A DNA stretch of 64,000 nucleotides from Pseudomonas thivervalensis (GTDB lineage Bacteria; Pseudomonadota; Gammaproteobacteria; Pseudomonadales; Pseudomonadaceae): positions 620,001-684,000 of the forward strand of contig NZ_LHVE01000007.1 in the NCBI RefSeq assembly GCF_001269655.1, read 5' to 3'. Numbering within the stretch: the stretch's first letter is position 1; each line of letters starts with the position of its first letter. Of the stretch, positions 16,137 to 25,193 are shown piece after piece. A program made the position numbers and the translations under genes. The notes under the pieces are model-generated. The model was not told where the DNA came from. It worked only from the letters and a program-made list of their open reading frames with translations, and ran no database searches.

Positions 16137-17300
16137 TTAGCGGGTTTCGTTGAACAGTTCGCGGCCGATCAACATCCGACGAATCTCACTGGTGCCGGCA
16201 CCGATTTCGTACAGCTTGGCGTCCCGCAGCAGACGACCGGCAGGGAATTCGTTGATATAGCCATTGCCCCCCAGGATCTGGATCGCGTCGAGGGCCATTT
16301 GCGTGGCGCGCTCGGCGCTGTAGAGGATCACCCCGGCGGCATCCTTGCGGGTGGTTTCGCCGCGCTCGCAGGCCTGGGCCACCGCATACAGGTAGGCGCG
16401 GCTGGCGTTGAGCTGGGTGTACATGTCCGCGACCTTGCCCTGGATCAGTTGGAATTCGCCGATGCTCTGGCCGAATTGCTTGCGGTCGTGGATGTAGGGC
16501 ACGATCAGGTCCATGCAGGCTTGCATGATCCCGGTCGGGCCGCCGGACAGCACCACGCGCTCGTAGTCGAGGCCGCTCATCAGCACTTTCACGCCACCGT
16601 TGAGCGCGCCGAGGATGTTTTCTTCCGGCACTTCAACGTCATCGAAAAACAGCTCGCACGTATTGGAGCCGCGCATACCGAGCTTGTCGAATTTGTTGCT
16701 GCGGCTGAAGCCTGTCCAGTCGCGCTCGACGATGAAGGCCGTGATGCCGTGGGGGCCTTTTTCCAGGTCGGTCTTGGCGTAGATCACGTAGGTATTGGCA
16801 TCGGGACCATTGGTGATCCAGGTCTTGCTGCCGTTGAGGACGTATTTGTCGCCGCGCTTGTCGGCCCGCAGTTTCATCGAAACCACGTCGGAACCGGCGT
16901 TCGGTTCGCTCATCGCCAGGGCGCCGATGTGTTCGCCGCTGATCAGTTTAGGCAGGTACTTGGTTTTCTGATCGTGAGTGCCGTTGCGGTTGATCTGGTT
17001 CACGCAGAGGTTGGAGTGGGCGCCGTAGGAAAGGGCGACCGAGGCCGAGCCTCGGCTGATTTCTTCCATCGCCACCACGTGGGCCAGGTAGCCCAGACCG
17101 GCGCCGCCGTATTCTTCCGGTACGGTGATGCCCAGCAGTCCCATGTCACCGAACTTGCGCCACATGTCGGCAGGAAACAGGTTATCGATATCGATCTGCG
17201 CTGCGCGGGGCGCCAGCTCGGCCTTGACGAAGGCCTGTACCTGGTCGCGCAACATGTCGATGGTTTCGCCGAGGGCAAAGTTCAGGGATGGGTAGCTCAT
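16137..17300 (-). CDS. liuA: Isovaleryl-CoA dehydrogenase
   Basis: A 387-residue acyl-CoA dehydrogenase. It has the FAD-binding motifs [13 protein letters not shown] and [10 protein letters not shown] and a C-terminal [25 protein letters not shown]. The catalytic glutamate sits in [12 protein letters not shown], the position used by isovaleryl-CoA dehydrogenases rather than by short/medium-chain enzymes. It oxidises isovaleryl-CoA to 3-methylcrotonyl-CoA, passing electrons to ETF. It is the first gene of liuABCD; two palindromic LiuR-type operators and a TTGACA -35 lie immediately upstream, and AAGGTG serves as ribosome-binding site. Confidence 0.95.
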   Translation of the reverse strand: MSYPSLNFALGETIDMLRDQVQAFVKAELAPRAAQIDIDNLFPADMWRKFGDMGLLGITVPEEYGGAGLGYLAHVVAMEEISRGSASVALSYGAHSNLCVNQINRNGTHDQKTKYLPKLISGEHIGALAMSEPNAGSDVVSMKLRADKRGDKYVLNGSKTWITNGPDANTYVIYAKTDLEKGPHGITAFIVERDWTGFSRSNKFDKLGMRGSNTCELFFDDVEVPEENILGALNGGVKVLMSGLDYERVVLSGGPTGIMQACMDLIVPYIHDRKQFGQSIGEFQLIQGKVADMYTQLNASRAYLYAVAQACERGETTRKDAAGVILYSAERATQMALDAIQILGGNGYINEFPAGRLLRDAKLYEIGAGTSEIRRMLIGRELFNETR

Positions 17301-17353
17301 GGGACACCTTTGGCTTTTTTATCGGGTGCGGAGAGCAGGGGGCAGCTCTCACC

Positions 17354-17369
17354 TTTACGTTAACGTAAG
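17354..17369. promoter_or_regulatory. LiuR operator 1
   Basis: TTTACGTTAACGTAAG is a near-perfect palindrome overlapping the proposed -10 of liuA (minus-strand -35 TTGACA at 17390-17385, 17-base spacer, -10 TACGTT). This matches the known LiuR-family operator style. Confidence 0.8.
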
Positions 17370-17396
17370 CCTGAGATGGAGGGCTGTCAATCACCC

Positions 17397-17412
17397 TTTA
17401 CGTTAACGTCAA
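17397..17412. promoter_or_regulatory. LiuR operator 2
   Basis: TTTACGTTAACGTCAA repeats the operator 43 bp centre-to-centre from operator 1, about four helical turns, just upstream of the liuA -35 element. Located between divergent liuA and the acyl-CoA ligase, it may serve both. Confidence 0.78.
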
Positions 17413-17448
17413 CTTAAGCCAGAGTATGGGTGTTTTGAATCAGCTTTT

Positions 17449-17603
17449 GTGGCGAGGGAGCTTGCTCCCGCTCGGCTTTTGTAGGAGCTGTCGAAGGCTG
17501 CGATCTTTTGATCTTTTGATCTTTTGATCTTTCGCTTGGGACTCAAGTGGCCGGGGAAAGATCGCAGCCTCGTTGCACTCGACAGCTCCTACGCAGCTCC
17601 TAC
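17449..17603. repeat. Type-2 REP plus type-3 REPIN with GATCTTTT tandem
   Basis: A type-2 half (GTGGCGAGGGAGCTTGCTCCCGC, 17449-17472) is followed by a type-3 element (17481-17603). Within the latter, GATCTTTT occurs as four consecutive copies from 17502 (last copy GATCTTTC), and the right end is duplicated (CAGCTCCTACG twice). This suggests replication slippage inside the element. Confidence 0.85.
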
Positions 17604-17672
17604 GCAGCCACAACGGCATTTGTGCATGAGGTTCCACCGCTATACCCACTAATAAAGACAAGAGGGGGCGTC

Positions 17673-19370
17673 ATGGATCAAGTCGGTTCGCATTCGCAGC
17701 TCAGCTATACCCAGGGTTCGCAGGAAAAGGCTTTACTGGCCCAAACCATCGGCGAGGTCTTCGATCAGACCGTGGCCCGTTATCCAGAGGGCGAGGCGTT
17801 GGTGGTTCGCCATCAATCCCTGCGTTATACCTGGCAACAACTGGCCGAGGCCGTCGATCTGCATGCCCGGGCCTTGTTGGCGCTGGGCTTGAGAACCGGT
17901 GACCGTCTCGGTGTATGGGCGCCCAATTGTGCCCAATGGTGCATTAGTCAGTTCGCCAGTGCGAAGATCGGCGTCATTCTGGTCAACATCAATCCGGCCT
18001 ATCGCGTCTCTGAACTCGAATACGTGCTCAAACAATCCGGGTGCCAATGGCTGGTGTGTGCCGGGGCGTTCAAGACTTCGGATTACCACGCCATGTTGCA
18101 AGCGTTGGCGCCGGAGTTGGCGGAGCAATCGATCGGTCACTTGCGGAGCGAGTGCCTGCCGGATTTGCGCGGTGTGATCAGCCTCGATTCCGAACCGCCA
18201 TCAGGCTTCCTGCCCTGGTCACAACTGGCCGCCCTGGGGGCGGCAGTGACGCCTGGACAACTGGCTGAGCGTCAATCCAGCCTGCATTTCGATCAGCCGG
18301 TGAATATCCAGTACACCTCCGGCACCACCGGCTTTCCCAAAGGCGCCACCCTCAGCCACCACAACATTCTCAACAACGGTTACATGGTTGGCGAAAGCCT
18401 GGGCCTGACGGCTGGCGACCGGCTGGTGATCCCTGTGCCGCTCTACCATTGTTTCGGCATGGTCATGGGTAACCTGGGCTGCATGACCCATGGCAGCACC
18501 ATGATCTACCCTAACGATGCCTTCGACCCCTTGCTGACGCTCAAGGCCGTGGCCGAGGAAAAAGCCACCGCCCTGTATGGCGTGCCCACCATGTTCATCG
18601 CCCTGCTGGACCAGCCGCAGCGAGGCGACTTCGACCTGTCCAGCCTGCGCACGGGCATCATGGCCGGGGCCACATGCCCCATCGAGGTGATGCGGCGGGT
18701 CATCAACGAAATGCACATGGCCGAAGTACAGATTGCCTACGGCATGACGGAAACCAGCCCGGTGTCGTTGCAGACCGGTCCTACAGACGGGCTGGAACTG
18801 CGCGTGACCACCGTTGGCCGCACCCAGCCACACCTGGAAAGCAAGATTATCGATGAGGCAGGCCATGTCGTCCCGCGTGGTGCGGTCGGCGAATTGTGTA
18901 CCCGCGGCTACAGCGTGATGCTCGGTTACTGGAACAACCCCAAGGGTACCGCCGATGCCATCGACGCGGATGGCTGGATGCACACCGGCGACCTGGCGAC
19001 CATGGACGAGCAGGGTTACGTCTGCATCGTCGGGCGCAACAAGGACATGATCATCCGTGGCGGGGAGAATATTTACCCGCGCGAGCTGGAGGAGTTCTTC
19101 TTCACCCACCCGGCGGTGGCGGATGTGCAGGTGATCGGCATTCCGTGCTCGCGTTATGGCGAAGAAATCGTGGCGTGGATCAAGTTCCATCCTGGCCACA
19201 GTGCCACCGAGCAGGACCTGCAAGCCTGGTGCAAGGAGCGCATCGCCCATTTCAAGACGCCGCGTCATTTCAAATTCGTTGAAGAATTCCCGATGACGGT
19301 CACTGGCAAGATCCAGAAATTCCGCATGCGCGAAATCAGCATCGAAGAACTGCGCGATAGAGAAGGGTGA
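17673..19370 (+). CDS. AMP-binding acyl-CoA synthetase
   Basis: A 565-residue ANL-family ligase. The ATP-binding P-loop [11 protein letters not shown] is at residues 214-224, followed by YGMTETSP (A5), the [14 protein letters not shown] (A7) and [18 protein letters not shown] (A8) motifs and the catalytic lysine near the C terminus in MTVTGKIQK. It activates a fatty or branched acid to its CoA thioester. The start at 17673 is supported by AGAGGGGG upstream. Divergence from liuA across two LiuR operators suggests a role in supplying or salvaging acyl-CoA in leucine/isoprenoid catabolism; the exact substrate is not determinable. Confidence 0.9.
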   Translation: MDQVGSHSQLSYTQGSQEKALLAQTIGEVFDQTVARYPEGEALVVRHQSLRYTWQQLAEAVDLHARALLALGLRTGDRLGVWAPNCAQWCISQFASAKIGVILVNINPAYRVSELEYVLKQSGCQWLVCAGAFKTSDYHAMLQALAPELAEQSIGHLRSECLPDLRGVISLDSEPPSGFLPWSQLAALGAAVTPGQLAERQSSLHFDQPVNIQYTSGTTGFPKGATLSHHNILNNGYMVGESLGLTAGDRLVIPVPLYHCFGMVMGNLGCMTHGSTMIYPNDAFDPLLTLKAVAEEKATALYGVPTMFIALLDQPQRGDFDLSSLRTGIMAGATCPIEVMRRVINEMHMAEVQIAYGMTETSPVSLQTGPTDGLELRVTTVGRTQPHLESKIIDEAGHVVPRGAVGELCTRGYSVMLGYWNNPKGTADAIDADGWMHTGDLATMDEQGYVCIVGRNKDMIIRGGENIYPRELEEFFFTHPAVADVQVIGIPCSRYGEEIVAWIKFHPGHSATEQDLQAWCKERIAHFKTPRHFKFVEEFPMTVTGKIQKFRMREISIEELRDREG

Positions 19371-19382
19371 GCAAAGTCCCCT

Positions 19383-19470
19383 GTGGGAGCGAGCTTGCTC
19401 GCGAAGGCGTCGGGTCAGCCGCCATTGATGGTGGGTAGTCTGCCGCCATCGCGAGCAAGCTCGCTCCCAC
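19383..19470. repeat. Type-1 REPIN
   Basis: Two inverted GTGGGAGCGAGCTTGCTCGCGA units lie between the ligase stop codon and its terminator. Confidence 0.9.
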
Positions 19471-19492
19471 AAGAAAACCCAAACCCCAGACA

Positions 19493-19874
19493 GCACAAAG
19501 GGGAGCCGAAGCTCCCCTTTAATTTTGTCGTCGCGTGCTCTTTTTTTATTATTGAGGGGCGGCCTGTTGTTGTTTTTGGCAGCCGTGGCCCTTTACCGCT
19601 GTTTTTGGCGATCCCCATCCGGGATCAAGAGCAAACGTATTTTTTTGAGCGCTGATCTGCTTTTTCGCCTAGCGATCCAACCGATTCGGGAGCTACCTGA
19701 AGGTAGTTTTATTGTTCTCTGCCCGGTTGCGGGTTGCTCCTGGAAGCACCCTGAAAAGCCCATCTTCTCCAAAAAAATCTGTTAGCTGCGTCTCTGCCGT
19801 GTTGTTTTTGTTATGTCAGAGTCGTTTCGTCTTGTTTTTATTGGGTTTGCTGCGTTTTTTTATTCTTGTTATGC
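19493..19874 (-). ncRNA. crcY: CrcY/CrcZ-family small RNA (Hfq/Crc sponge)
   Basis: A 380-nt minus-strand interval without credible ORFs, markedly A-rich in the transcript sense. It contains repeated A-rich CA motifs of the kind bound by Hfq/Crc: complements of TTTTTTTATTCTTGTTAT (19855-19872), CTTGTTTTTATT (19831-19842), GTTGTTTTTGTTAT (19801-19814), GTTTTATTGTT (19706-19716), TGTTGTTGTTTTTGG (19565-19579) and TTTTTTTATTATTG (19541-19554). A sigma-54 promoter lies 7 bases upstream and a hairpin ends it. CrcZ/Y/X RNAs relieve catabolite repression under CbrAB control. Location downstream of the HMG-CoA lyase gene agrees with my memory of P. putida crcY beside mvaB. Confidence 0.85.
19497..19520. 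terminator. Bidirectional terminator (acyl-CoA ligase / CrcY)
   Basis: AAAGGGGAGC (19497-19506) and GCTCCCCTTT (19511-19520) form a 10-bp stem with a CGAA tetraloop. On the plus strand TTTAATTTT follows (ligase); on the minus strand it closes the CrcY-like RNA. Confidence 0.85.
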
Positions 19875-19880
19875 CAGAGA

Positions 19881-19900
19881 TATAGCAGATGGCGTGCCAA
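19881..19900 (-). promoter_or_regulatory. Sigma-54 promoter of the CrcY-like RNA
   Basis: The minus strand reads TTGGCACGCCATCTGCTATA, matching the RpoN consensus TGGCACG-N4-TTGCW with one deviation (CTGCT). The GG and GC dinucleotides are at the canonical spacing, predicting initiation near 19874. Confidence 0.83.
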
Positions 19901-19981
19901 CTTTTAAAAATATATATAAATCAACAAGTTATGATTTTTCCCTGAAAAAGCTGACGAACCAAACCTGACAAATTGTTTCCG

Positions 19982-20021
19982 TGTTACTCGTTTCGCCGCT
20001 GTTACAACCACGGCGGTAACA
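19982..20021. promoter_or_regulatory. Candidate CbrB upstream activating sites
   Basis: TGTTAC at 19982-19987 and 20000-20005 and the inverse GTAACA at 20016-20021 cluster about 80-120 bp upstream of the sigma-54 promoter, just after the liuE stop codon. Spaced GTTAC/GTAAC elements at this distance are the arrangement I recall for CbrB enhancers of crcZ. Confidence 0.6.
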
Positions 20022-20023
20022 CC

Positions 20024-20923
20024 TCACTGTGCGTTGCGAGCCTTGGCCACGCGCGAACCGCTGGGGCGGCCGAGCACATCACAAATCTGCCGGCCCGCAG
20101 CGATCAGGGCGTCCAGGTCGACACCGGTTTCGATACCCAGGCCATCGAGCAGGTACAGCACGTCTTCGGTGGCGACGTTACCGCTGGCGCCCTTGGCATA
20201 CGGGCAGCCGCCGAGGCCGGCGATGGAGCTGTCGAACACCGCGATGCCTTCCAGCAGGCTGGCGTACACATTGGCCATGGCCTGGCCGTAGGTGTCGTGG
20301 AAATGTCCGGCGAGTTTGTCCCGCGGCACGTCGGCGCCCACCACCTCGAACATCCTGCGTGTCGCGCCAGCGGTGCCGGTGCCAATGGTGTCACCCAGGG
20401 AGACTTCGTAGCAGCCCATCGCATACAGCTCCCGAGCGACCCACGCCACCTGCTCAGGTTTGACCGCGCCTTCATACGGGCAGCCCAGCACGCAGGAGAC
20501 GTAGCCGCGCACGCTGACGCCGTGCTGTTTGGCGGCGTCCATGATCGGCGCGAAGCGCTCCAGGCTTTCCTTGATGGAGCAGTTGATGTTGCGCTGGGAG
20601 AACGCTTCGGACGCGGCAGCGAACACCGCCACTTCTTTTACGCCTGCCGCCAGTGCATCTTCGAAACCCCGCAGGTTCGGCGCCAGGGCGCCATAGGTCA
20701 CACCGGGCTTGCGCTGGATCTGCGCGAACACCTCGGCGGACCCGGCCATTTGCGGCACCCACTTGGGCGAGACGAAACTGCCAACTTCGATGTAGCCCAG
20801 GCCGGCGGCGCTCAGGGCATCCACCAGGCGCACCTTGTCGGCGACGCTGATGGGCTGGGCTTCATTCTGCAGCCCGTCGCGGGGGCCGACTTCGATCAAG
20901 CGTACAAAGGAGGGGAGGGACAT
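20024..20923 (-). CDS. liuE: Hydroxymethylglutaryl-CoA lyase
   Basis: A 299-residue TIM-barrel enzyme of the HMGL-like family. It has the N-terminal VRLIEVGPRDGLQNE motif (metal and catalytic Arg/Asp), HFHDTYGQAMAN with metal-binding histidines, and the C-terminal HMG-CoA lyase signature loop GLGGCPYAKGASGNVATED with its catalytic cysteine. It splits HMG-CoA into acetyl-CoA and acetoacetate, the last step of leucine degradation. The start at 20923 gives MSLPSFVRLIEVG. It is separated from liuABCD by the ligase and the CrcY-like RNA, unlike the contiguous liuRABCDE of P. aeruginosa. Confidence 0.95.
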   Translation of the reverse strand: MSLPSFVRLIEVGPRDGLQNEAQPISVADKVRLVDALSAAGLGYIEVGSFVSPKWVPQMAGSAEVFAQIQRKPGVTYGALAPNLRGFEDALAAGVKEVAVFAAASEAFSQRNINCSIKESLERFAPIMDAAKQHGVSVRGYVSCVLGCPYEGAVKPEQVAWVARELYAMGCYEVSLGDTIGTGTAGATRRMFEVVGADVPRDKLAGHFHDTYGQAMANVYASLLEGIAVFDSSIAGLGGCPYAKGASGNVATEDVLYLLDGLGIETGVDLDALIAAGRQICDVLGRPSGSRVAKARNAQ

Positions 20924-20976
20924 GGGGATTGACCTGTAATGAGTTGCCAAGGATGTTGAGAACGATGATGTCCCCT

Positions 20977-21064
20977 GTGGGAGCGAGCTTGCTCGCGATG
21001 GCGTCGGATCAGTCGCCATTGATATTGGCCGGTCTACCGCTATCGCGAGCAAGCTCGCTCCCAC
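20977..21064. repeat. Type-1 REPIN
   Basis: An inverted pair of GTGGGAGCGAGCTTGCTCGCGAT units lies between liuR and liuE. Confidence 0.9.
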
Positions 21065-21079
21065 AAGGGGTATGAAGTG

Positions 21080-21481
21080 TTACTGGGCGATTTCCTCGCC
21101 CTTGATTGTCTGCTCCAGTGCCTGGATGCAGCGTTCTTCGGCGGTGTCGAGTTCCAGCTTCATCTGTTCGATGTCCAGCAATTGCTGTTCGAGTTGTTCC
21201 CGGCGCTCGGCGATTTTCGCCAGCATGCTGTGCAGCTGTTTCTGATTGCCGCTGGTGGGGTCGTAGAGTTCGATCAGTTCGCGGCACTCGGCCAGGGAAA
21301 AACCAATGCGCTTGCCACGCAGGATCAGCTTCAGGCTGACTTTGTCCCGCGGCGAATAAATGCGCTCCTGACCCCGTCGCTCCGGGCTCAACAGGCCTTG
21401 TTCTTCATAGAAGCGGATGGCCCGTGTCGTGATATCCAATTCGCGGGCGAGGTCGGAGATGCTGTAGGTCTGGCTGCTCAT
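21080..21481 (-). CDS. liuR: MerR-family regulator of leucine/isovalerate catabolism
   Basis: A 133-residue MerR-type regulator. The winged helix (YSISDLARELDITTRAIRFYEEQGLLSPERRG) is N-terminal, followed by a dimerisation coiled coil (residues about 80-125). No metal-binding cysteine cluster is present, consistent with an organic-effector MerR such as LiuR/GnyR. It lies upstream of liuE on the same strand. A TTGACGTGTGCGTCAA palindrome upstream matches the liuA operators at 11 of 16 positions, suggesting autoregulation. LiuR identity rests on sequence resemblance and on these operators. Confidence 0.88.
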   Translation of the reverse strand: MSSQTYSISDLARELDITTRAIRFYEEQGLLSPERRGQERIYSPRDKVSLKLILRGKRIGFSLAECRELIELYDPTSGNQKQLHSMLAKIAERREQLEQQLLDIEQMKLELDTAEERCIQALEQTIKGEEIAQ

Positions 21482-21525
21482 GGAAGCGCTCGAAACGAAA
21501 GGGTTGGCGCTAAGCTAAAGGCAGG

Positions 21526-21541
21526 TTGACGTGTGCGTCAA
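21526..21541. promoter_or_regulatory. LiuR-like operator upstream of liuR
   Basis: TTGACGTGTGCGTCAA has perfect 6-base arms (TTGACG/CGTCAA) and agrees with the liuA operators at 11 of 16 positions. It sits 45 bp before the liuR ATG. Confidence 0.65.
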
Positions 21542-21574
21542 GCAATGAGGTTCCGCACTTCAGGCTAAGCACCG

Positions 21575-21662
21575 GTGGGAGCGAGCCTGCTCGCGATAGC
21601 GTCGGGTCAGCCGCTATTGATGTTGGCTGGTCTACCGTTATCGCGAGCAGGCTCGCTCCCAC
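21575..21662. repeat. Type-1 REPIN
   Basis: An inverted pair of GTGGGAGCGAGCCTGCTCGCGAT units ends 11 bases before the LysR stop codon. Confidence 0.9.
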
Positions 21663-21673
21663 AGTTTGATCGG

Positions 21674-22603
21674 CTAAACCTTATCGAGCTTCTTCTCATA
21701 GGCCGTCACCTGCTGGCACAGCTCGATCATCTGCTCGCGCATCCAGCGGTTGGCCGGGTCCTGGTCGGTGCTTTCGTGCCAGTAGAGGTGGGTTTCCACC
21801 GGTGGCACGTCGTTGACCGGCAGCAGGAAGGCGTGCAAATCGTGACGCCGGGCAAAGCGCTCGGGGACGGTCATGACCATGTCGGTCTGCTGCAGCACCT
21901 GGGAGGCCATCAGGTAATGCTGGGAGCGCAGGGCGATCTTGCGCTGGATGCCCATCTTGCCGAGTGCCAGGTCGACATAACCCAGCCCGTTGCGGCGGCT
22001 GGAAATATGCACGTGGGTCTGGGCCAGGTAATCGTCGAGGCTGATTTTTTCCTTGCCCGCCAGGGGATGGCCCTTGCGCATGGCGCACACGTAGCGATCT
22101 TCCATCAACTTGACGTGGCGCACTTGCGGGTCGGTGTTGAGCGGCGCGTCCACGGCGAAGTCGAGGCGGCCGGCGGCCAGTTCCTTGGTGGTTTCACGGC
22201 GCTTGGACAGGAAGCTCTCGATCGCCACGGTCGGTGCCAGGCGGCGCAGGCGCTGGAACAGCAGCGGCAGGATCACGCCTTCGGTGAGGTCGGTCATGCT
22301 GATGCGGTAGGTCTTGACCGCCTGCAACGGGTTGAAGATCCGGCTTTCCTGCACCGACACCCGCAGCAGCGACAAGGCGTTGCGCACTGGGCCGATGATG
22401 TTCTGGGCCATGGGCGTCGGCACCATGCCTTGGGCGGTGCGTACGAAGAGCGGGTCGTTGAAGGTCTCGCGCAGACGTGCCAGGGCATTGGACACGGCTG
22501 GCTGAGTGATGCCGACGATCTGCCCGGCGCGGGTCAGGTTGGCTTCGGTGTAGATCGCATCGAAGACAATGAAAAGGTTGAGGTCGACCTTGCTCAGATT
22601 CAT
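21674..22603 (-). CDS. LysR-family transcriptional regulator
   Basis: A 309-residue LTTR. The N-terminal helix-turn-helix (VDLNLFIVFDAIYTEANLTRAGQIVGITQPAVSNALARLRETFNDPLFVR) occupies residues 6-60 and a periplasmic-binding-protein-like effector domain follows. The N-terminal sequence style (KVDLNLFIVFDAIY, DPLFVRTAQGM) is that of the NodD/NahR/LeuO branch. It is divergent from an acyl-CoA dehydrogenase gene across a 177-bp AT-rich interval, so it is its probable regulator; the effector is unknown. Confidence 0.9.
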   Translation of the reverse strand: MNLSKVDLNLFIVFDAIYTEANLTRAGQIVGITQPAVSNALARLRETFNDPLFVRTAQGMVPTPMAQNIIGPVRNALSLLRVSVQESRIFNPLQAVKTYRISMTDLTEGVILPLLFQRLRRLAPTVAIESFLSKRRETTKELAAGRLDFAVDAPLNTDPQVRHVKLMEDRYVCAMRKGHPLAGKEKISLDDYLAQTHVHISSRRNGLGYVDLALGKMGIQRKIALRSQHYLMASQVLQQTDMVMTVPERFARRHDLHAFLLPVNDVPPVETHLYWHESTDQDPANRWMREQMIELCQQVTAYEKKLDKV

Positions 22604-22780
22604 GGCGCTGCACTCTTGTTCTTGGGCTTGTTGTGAGGTGCCGGGTGGCGATGCGAATCAGTGAAACATATATCGGTGATGAATGTTAATACACGCCGAG
22701 AATAGGTTAGGTAAATTTTCGTAGCTGAACTAGCATCGATTTCATGACCTAAAACAACCTCTGCCAAGAAGGTGCTGCTC

Positions 22781-24010
22781 ATGGATTTTGCCTATTCCCC
22801 CAAGGTTCAGGAACTGCGTGAACGCGTCACGGCGTTCATGGATGCCTACGTCTACCCGGCCGAAGCGGTGTTCGAACGGCAAGTGGCCGAGGGCGACCGC
22901 TGGCAACCCACGGCCATCATGGAAGAGCTCAAGGCCAAGGCCAAGGCAGAAGGCCTATGGAACCTGTTCCTGCCAGAGTCCGAGCTGGGCGCCGGCCTGA
23001 CCAACCTGGAATACGCACCGCTGGCAGAGATCATGGGGCGCTCGTTGCTGGGGCCTGAGCCGTTCAACTGCTCGGCACCGGACACCGGCAACATGGAAGT
23101 GCTGGTGCGCTACGCCAATGAAGAACAAAAGCAACGCTGGCTCGAACCGCTGCTGCGCGGCGAGATTCGCTCGGCCTTCGCCATGACCGAGCCGGACGTG
23201 GCCTCTTCGGACGCCACCAACATGGCCGCCCGTGCCGAGCGCGATGGCGATCAGTGGGTGATCAACGGCAAGAAGTGGTGGACTTCAGGGGCATGCGATC
23301 CGCGCTGCAAGATCCTGATTTTCATGGGCCTGAGCAATCCGGATGCGCCACGTCATGCCCAGCACTCGATGATCCTGGTGCCGGTGGACACCCCCGGGGT
23401 CAAGATCGTCCGGCCGCTGCCGGTGTTCGGCTACGACGATGCGCCTCACGGCCATGCCGAAGTGCTGTTCGATAACGTGCGGGTGCCGTACGAAAACGTC
23501 TTGCTGGGTGAAGGACGCGGCTTTGAAATTGCCCAGGGTCGCCTTGGGCCGGGCCGGATTCACCACTGCATGCGTTCCATCGGCATGGCCGAGCGCGCCT
23601 TGGAGTTGATGTGCAAGCGGGCCGTCAGCCGCACCGCTTTCGGCCAGCCGTTGGCGCGCCTGGGCGGTAACATCGACAAGATCGCCGACTCGCGGATGGA
23701 AATCGACATGGCGCGCCTGCTGACGTTGAAGGCGGCGTACATGATGGACACGGTCGGCAATAAAGTGGCGAAGAGCGAAATCGCCCAGATCAAGGTCGTC
23801 GCGCCGAACGTGGCCTTGAAGGTCATCGACCGGGCGATCCAGATCCACGGTGGCGCCGGGGTTTCCAACGATTTCCCGCTGGCCTACATGTACGCCATGC
23901 AACGCACCCTGCGCCTGGCCGATGGCCCGGATGAAGTCCACCGTGCCGCGATTGGCAAGTTCGAGATCGGTAAGTACGTGCCCAAGGAGATGTTGCGCAG
24001 CGGGCGCTGA
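22781..24010 (+). CDS. Acyl-CoA dehydrogenase family protein
   Basis: A 409-residue acyl-CoA dehydrogenase. The FAD-binding loop is [16 protein letters not shown] and the C-terminal [36 protein letters not shown] helix is typical of the ACAD10/11-like branch of long-chain enzymes. The catalytic base is not assigned here. ATG 22781 was chosen over an in-frame GTG at 22772 because homologues begin MDFAYSPK and AAGAAGG lies upstream. It stands alone beside a divergent LysR regulator; the acyl substrate is unknown. Confidence 0.9.
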   Translation: MDFAYSPKVQELRERVTAFMDAYVYPAEAVFERQVAEGDRWQPTAIMEELKAKAKAEGLWNLFLPESELGAGLTNLEYAPLAEIMGRSLLGPEPFNCSAPDTGNMEVLVRYANEEQKQRWLEPLLRGEIRSAFAMTEPDVASSDATNMAARAERDGDQWVINGKKWWTSGACDPRCKILIFMGLSNPDAPRHAQHSMILVPVDTPGVKIVRPLPVFGYDDAPHGHAEVLFDNVRVPYENVLLGEGRGFEIAQGRLGPGRIHHCMRSIGMAERALELMCKRAVSRTAFGQPLARLGGNIDKIADSRMEIDMARLLTLKAAYMMDTVGNKVAKSEIAQIKVVAPNVALKVIDRAIQIHGGAGVSNDFPLAYMYAMQRTLRLADGPDEVHRAAIGKFEIGKYVPKEMLRSGR

Positions 24011-24031
24011 AGGTTCTTTACGCTGGCACCG

Positions 24032-24128
24032 CCATCGCGAGCAAGCTCGCTCCCACAATGTTTATTGGCGGAACGCAGCATTGGCGTTCACCGCAAGCCC
24101 CTGTGGGAGCGAGCTTGCTCGCGATGGC
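24032..24128. repeat. Type-1 REP pair, tail-to-tail
   Basis: Two units in the reversed order compared with the REPINs elsewhere: ATCGCGAGCAAGCTCGCTCCCAC first, then GTGGGAGCGAGCTTGCTCGCGAT, around a 47-base spacer. It separates the convergent acyl-CoA dehydrogenase and decarboxylase genes. Confidence 0.85.
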
Positions 24129-24151
24129 GGCCTCCGGGACAGTGAATCAGC

Positions 24152-25021
24152 TCACTCCTTGACGCTCATGTACTCCTCGGCCCAGCGGATGTACTCCTCG
24201 GGCTGGGTGTAGGTGTGCGTCAGTTCGGTGGCGCTGAGGTCCGAGGCCTGGGTGAAGATTTGCCGTTGTTCACGAAGGCTGTCATAGGTGGCCTTGATCG
24301 CGGCGAAGTAAGCGCCGTGGCCGTCGATGGTCACGCGCACGCCCAGTTCGGCCAGGCGCTTGTCGTCGCGCAGCAGCGGGTTGCCATAGGTGACCAGCAT
24401 CAACGGCACCGTCAGGTTCTCGCTGATCTTCTCCAAGTGATCGAAGTCTTGCACGCCCACCATGCAAATCCCGTCCGCCCCGGCCCGCTCATATTGCTGG
24501 GTCCGGCTGATGATTTCCTGCACCGGCAGAATCCCCGCGTTGGTCCGGGCGATGATCGCCATTTCCGGGTCGACGCGCGCCTCCAGCGCCGCACGAATCT
24601 TGCCGACGCCCTCAGCGACACCGATCAGGTCGGTGGATTTGCGCCCGAACTGGGCGGGCAGCAAGGTGTCCTCGATGGTCAGCGCCGCGACGCCGGCCCG
24701 TTCCAGTTCGATGATGGTGCGCATCACGTTCAGGGCATTGCCGTAGCCGTGATCGGCGTCGGCAATGAACGGCAGCTGGGCCACGCGCCCGATACGGGTG
24801 GCCTGTTCGGCAAATTCGCTGAGGGTGATCAGGGCGAAGTCCGGCGCGCCCAATACTTGCAACGACGCGACCGAACCTCCCAGGATGCCTACTTCAAAAC
24901 CCAGGTCGGCAGCGATACGCGCCGACATCGGGTCAAACACCGATGCGGTGTGGTAGCAGGTTTTGGAAGCCAGTAGCTGACGAAAGTTACGACGCAAATC
25001 TTGATGGGAAAGCCTGGACAT
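24152..25021 (-). CDS. Oxaloacetate decarboxylase, PEP mutase/isocitrate lyase superfamily
   Basis: A 289-residue TIM-barrel protein of the PEP-mutase family, close in length and motifs to the characterised P. aeruginosa PA4872 oxaloacetate decarboxylase. The metal-binding segment [15 protein letters not shown] and [11 protein letters not shown] (in place of the KKCGH gate of methylisocitrate lyase) favour decarboxylase over lyase activity. ARTNAG and the [23 protein letters not shown] region are also typical. It would convert oxaloacetate to pyruvate and CO2 in the cytoplasm. It is monocistronic and converges with the acyl-CoA dehydrogenase gene. Confidence 0.88.
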   Translation of the reverse strand: MSRLSHQDLRRNFRQLLASKTCYHTASVFDPMSARIAADLGFEVGILGGSVASLQVLGAPDFALITLSEFAEQATRIGRVAQLPFIADADHGYGNALNVMRTIIELERAGVAALTIEDTLLPAQFGRKSTDLIGVAEGVGKIRAALEARVDPEMAIIARTNAGILPVQEIISRTQQYERAGADGICMVGVQDFDHLEKISENLTVPLMLVTYGNPLLRDDKRLAELGVRVTIDGHGAYFAAIKATYDSLREQRQIFTQASDLSATELTHTYTQPEEYIRWAEEYMSVKE

Positions 25022-25193
25022 ATGAGTTCCACCAAATGGAATGGAAAGGCTTGAGCAAAATTGTCAACGCCGAAAGATCCAAAGGCTATCACGTGGCAAG
25101 CGCAAAGATGATGACGAATGTGTATGGGCGATGCCGTTATGGCATCAGACCGACGGTCGCAGGTCCGGAAGGCCCTGGCCGGCGGATACACGG

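Noticed and set aside
19525..19785. Open frame of 86 codons in the AT-rich gap after the acyl-CoA ligase
   Set aside because: No recognisable ribosome-binding site or domain, low-complexity composition, and it lies antisense to the CrcY-like RNA, which explains the sequence better.
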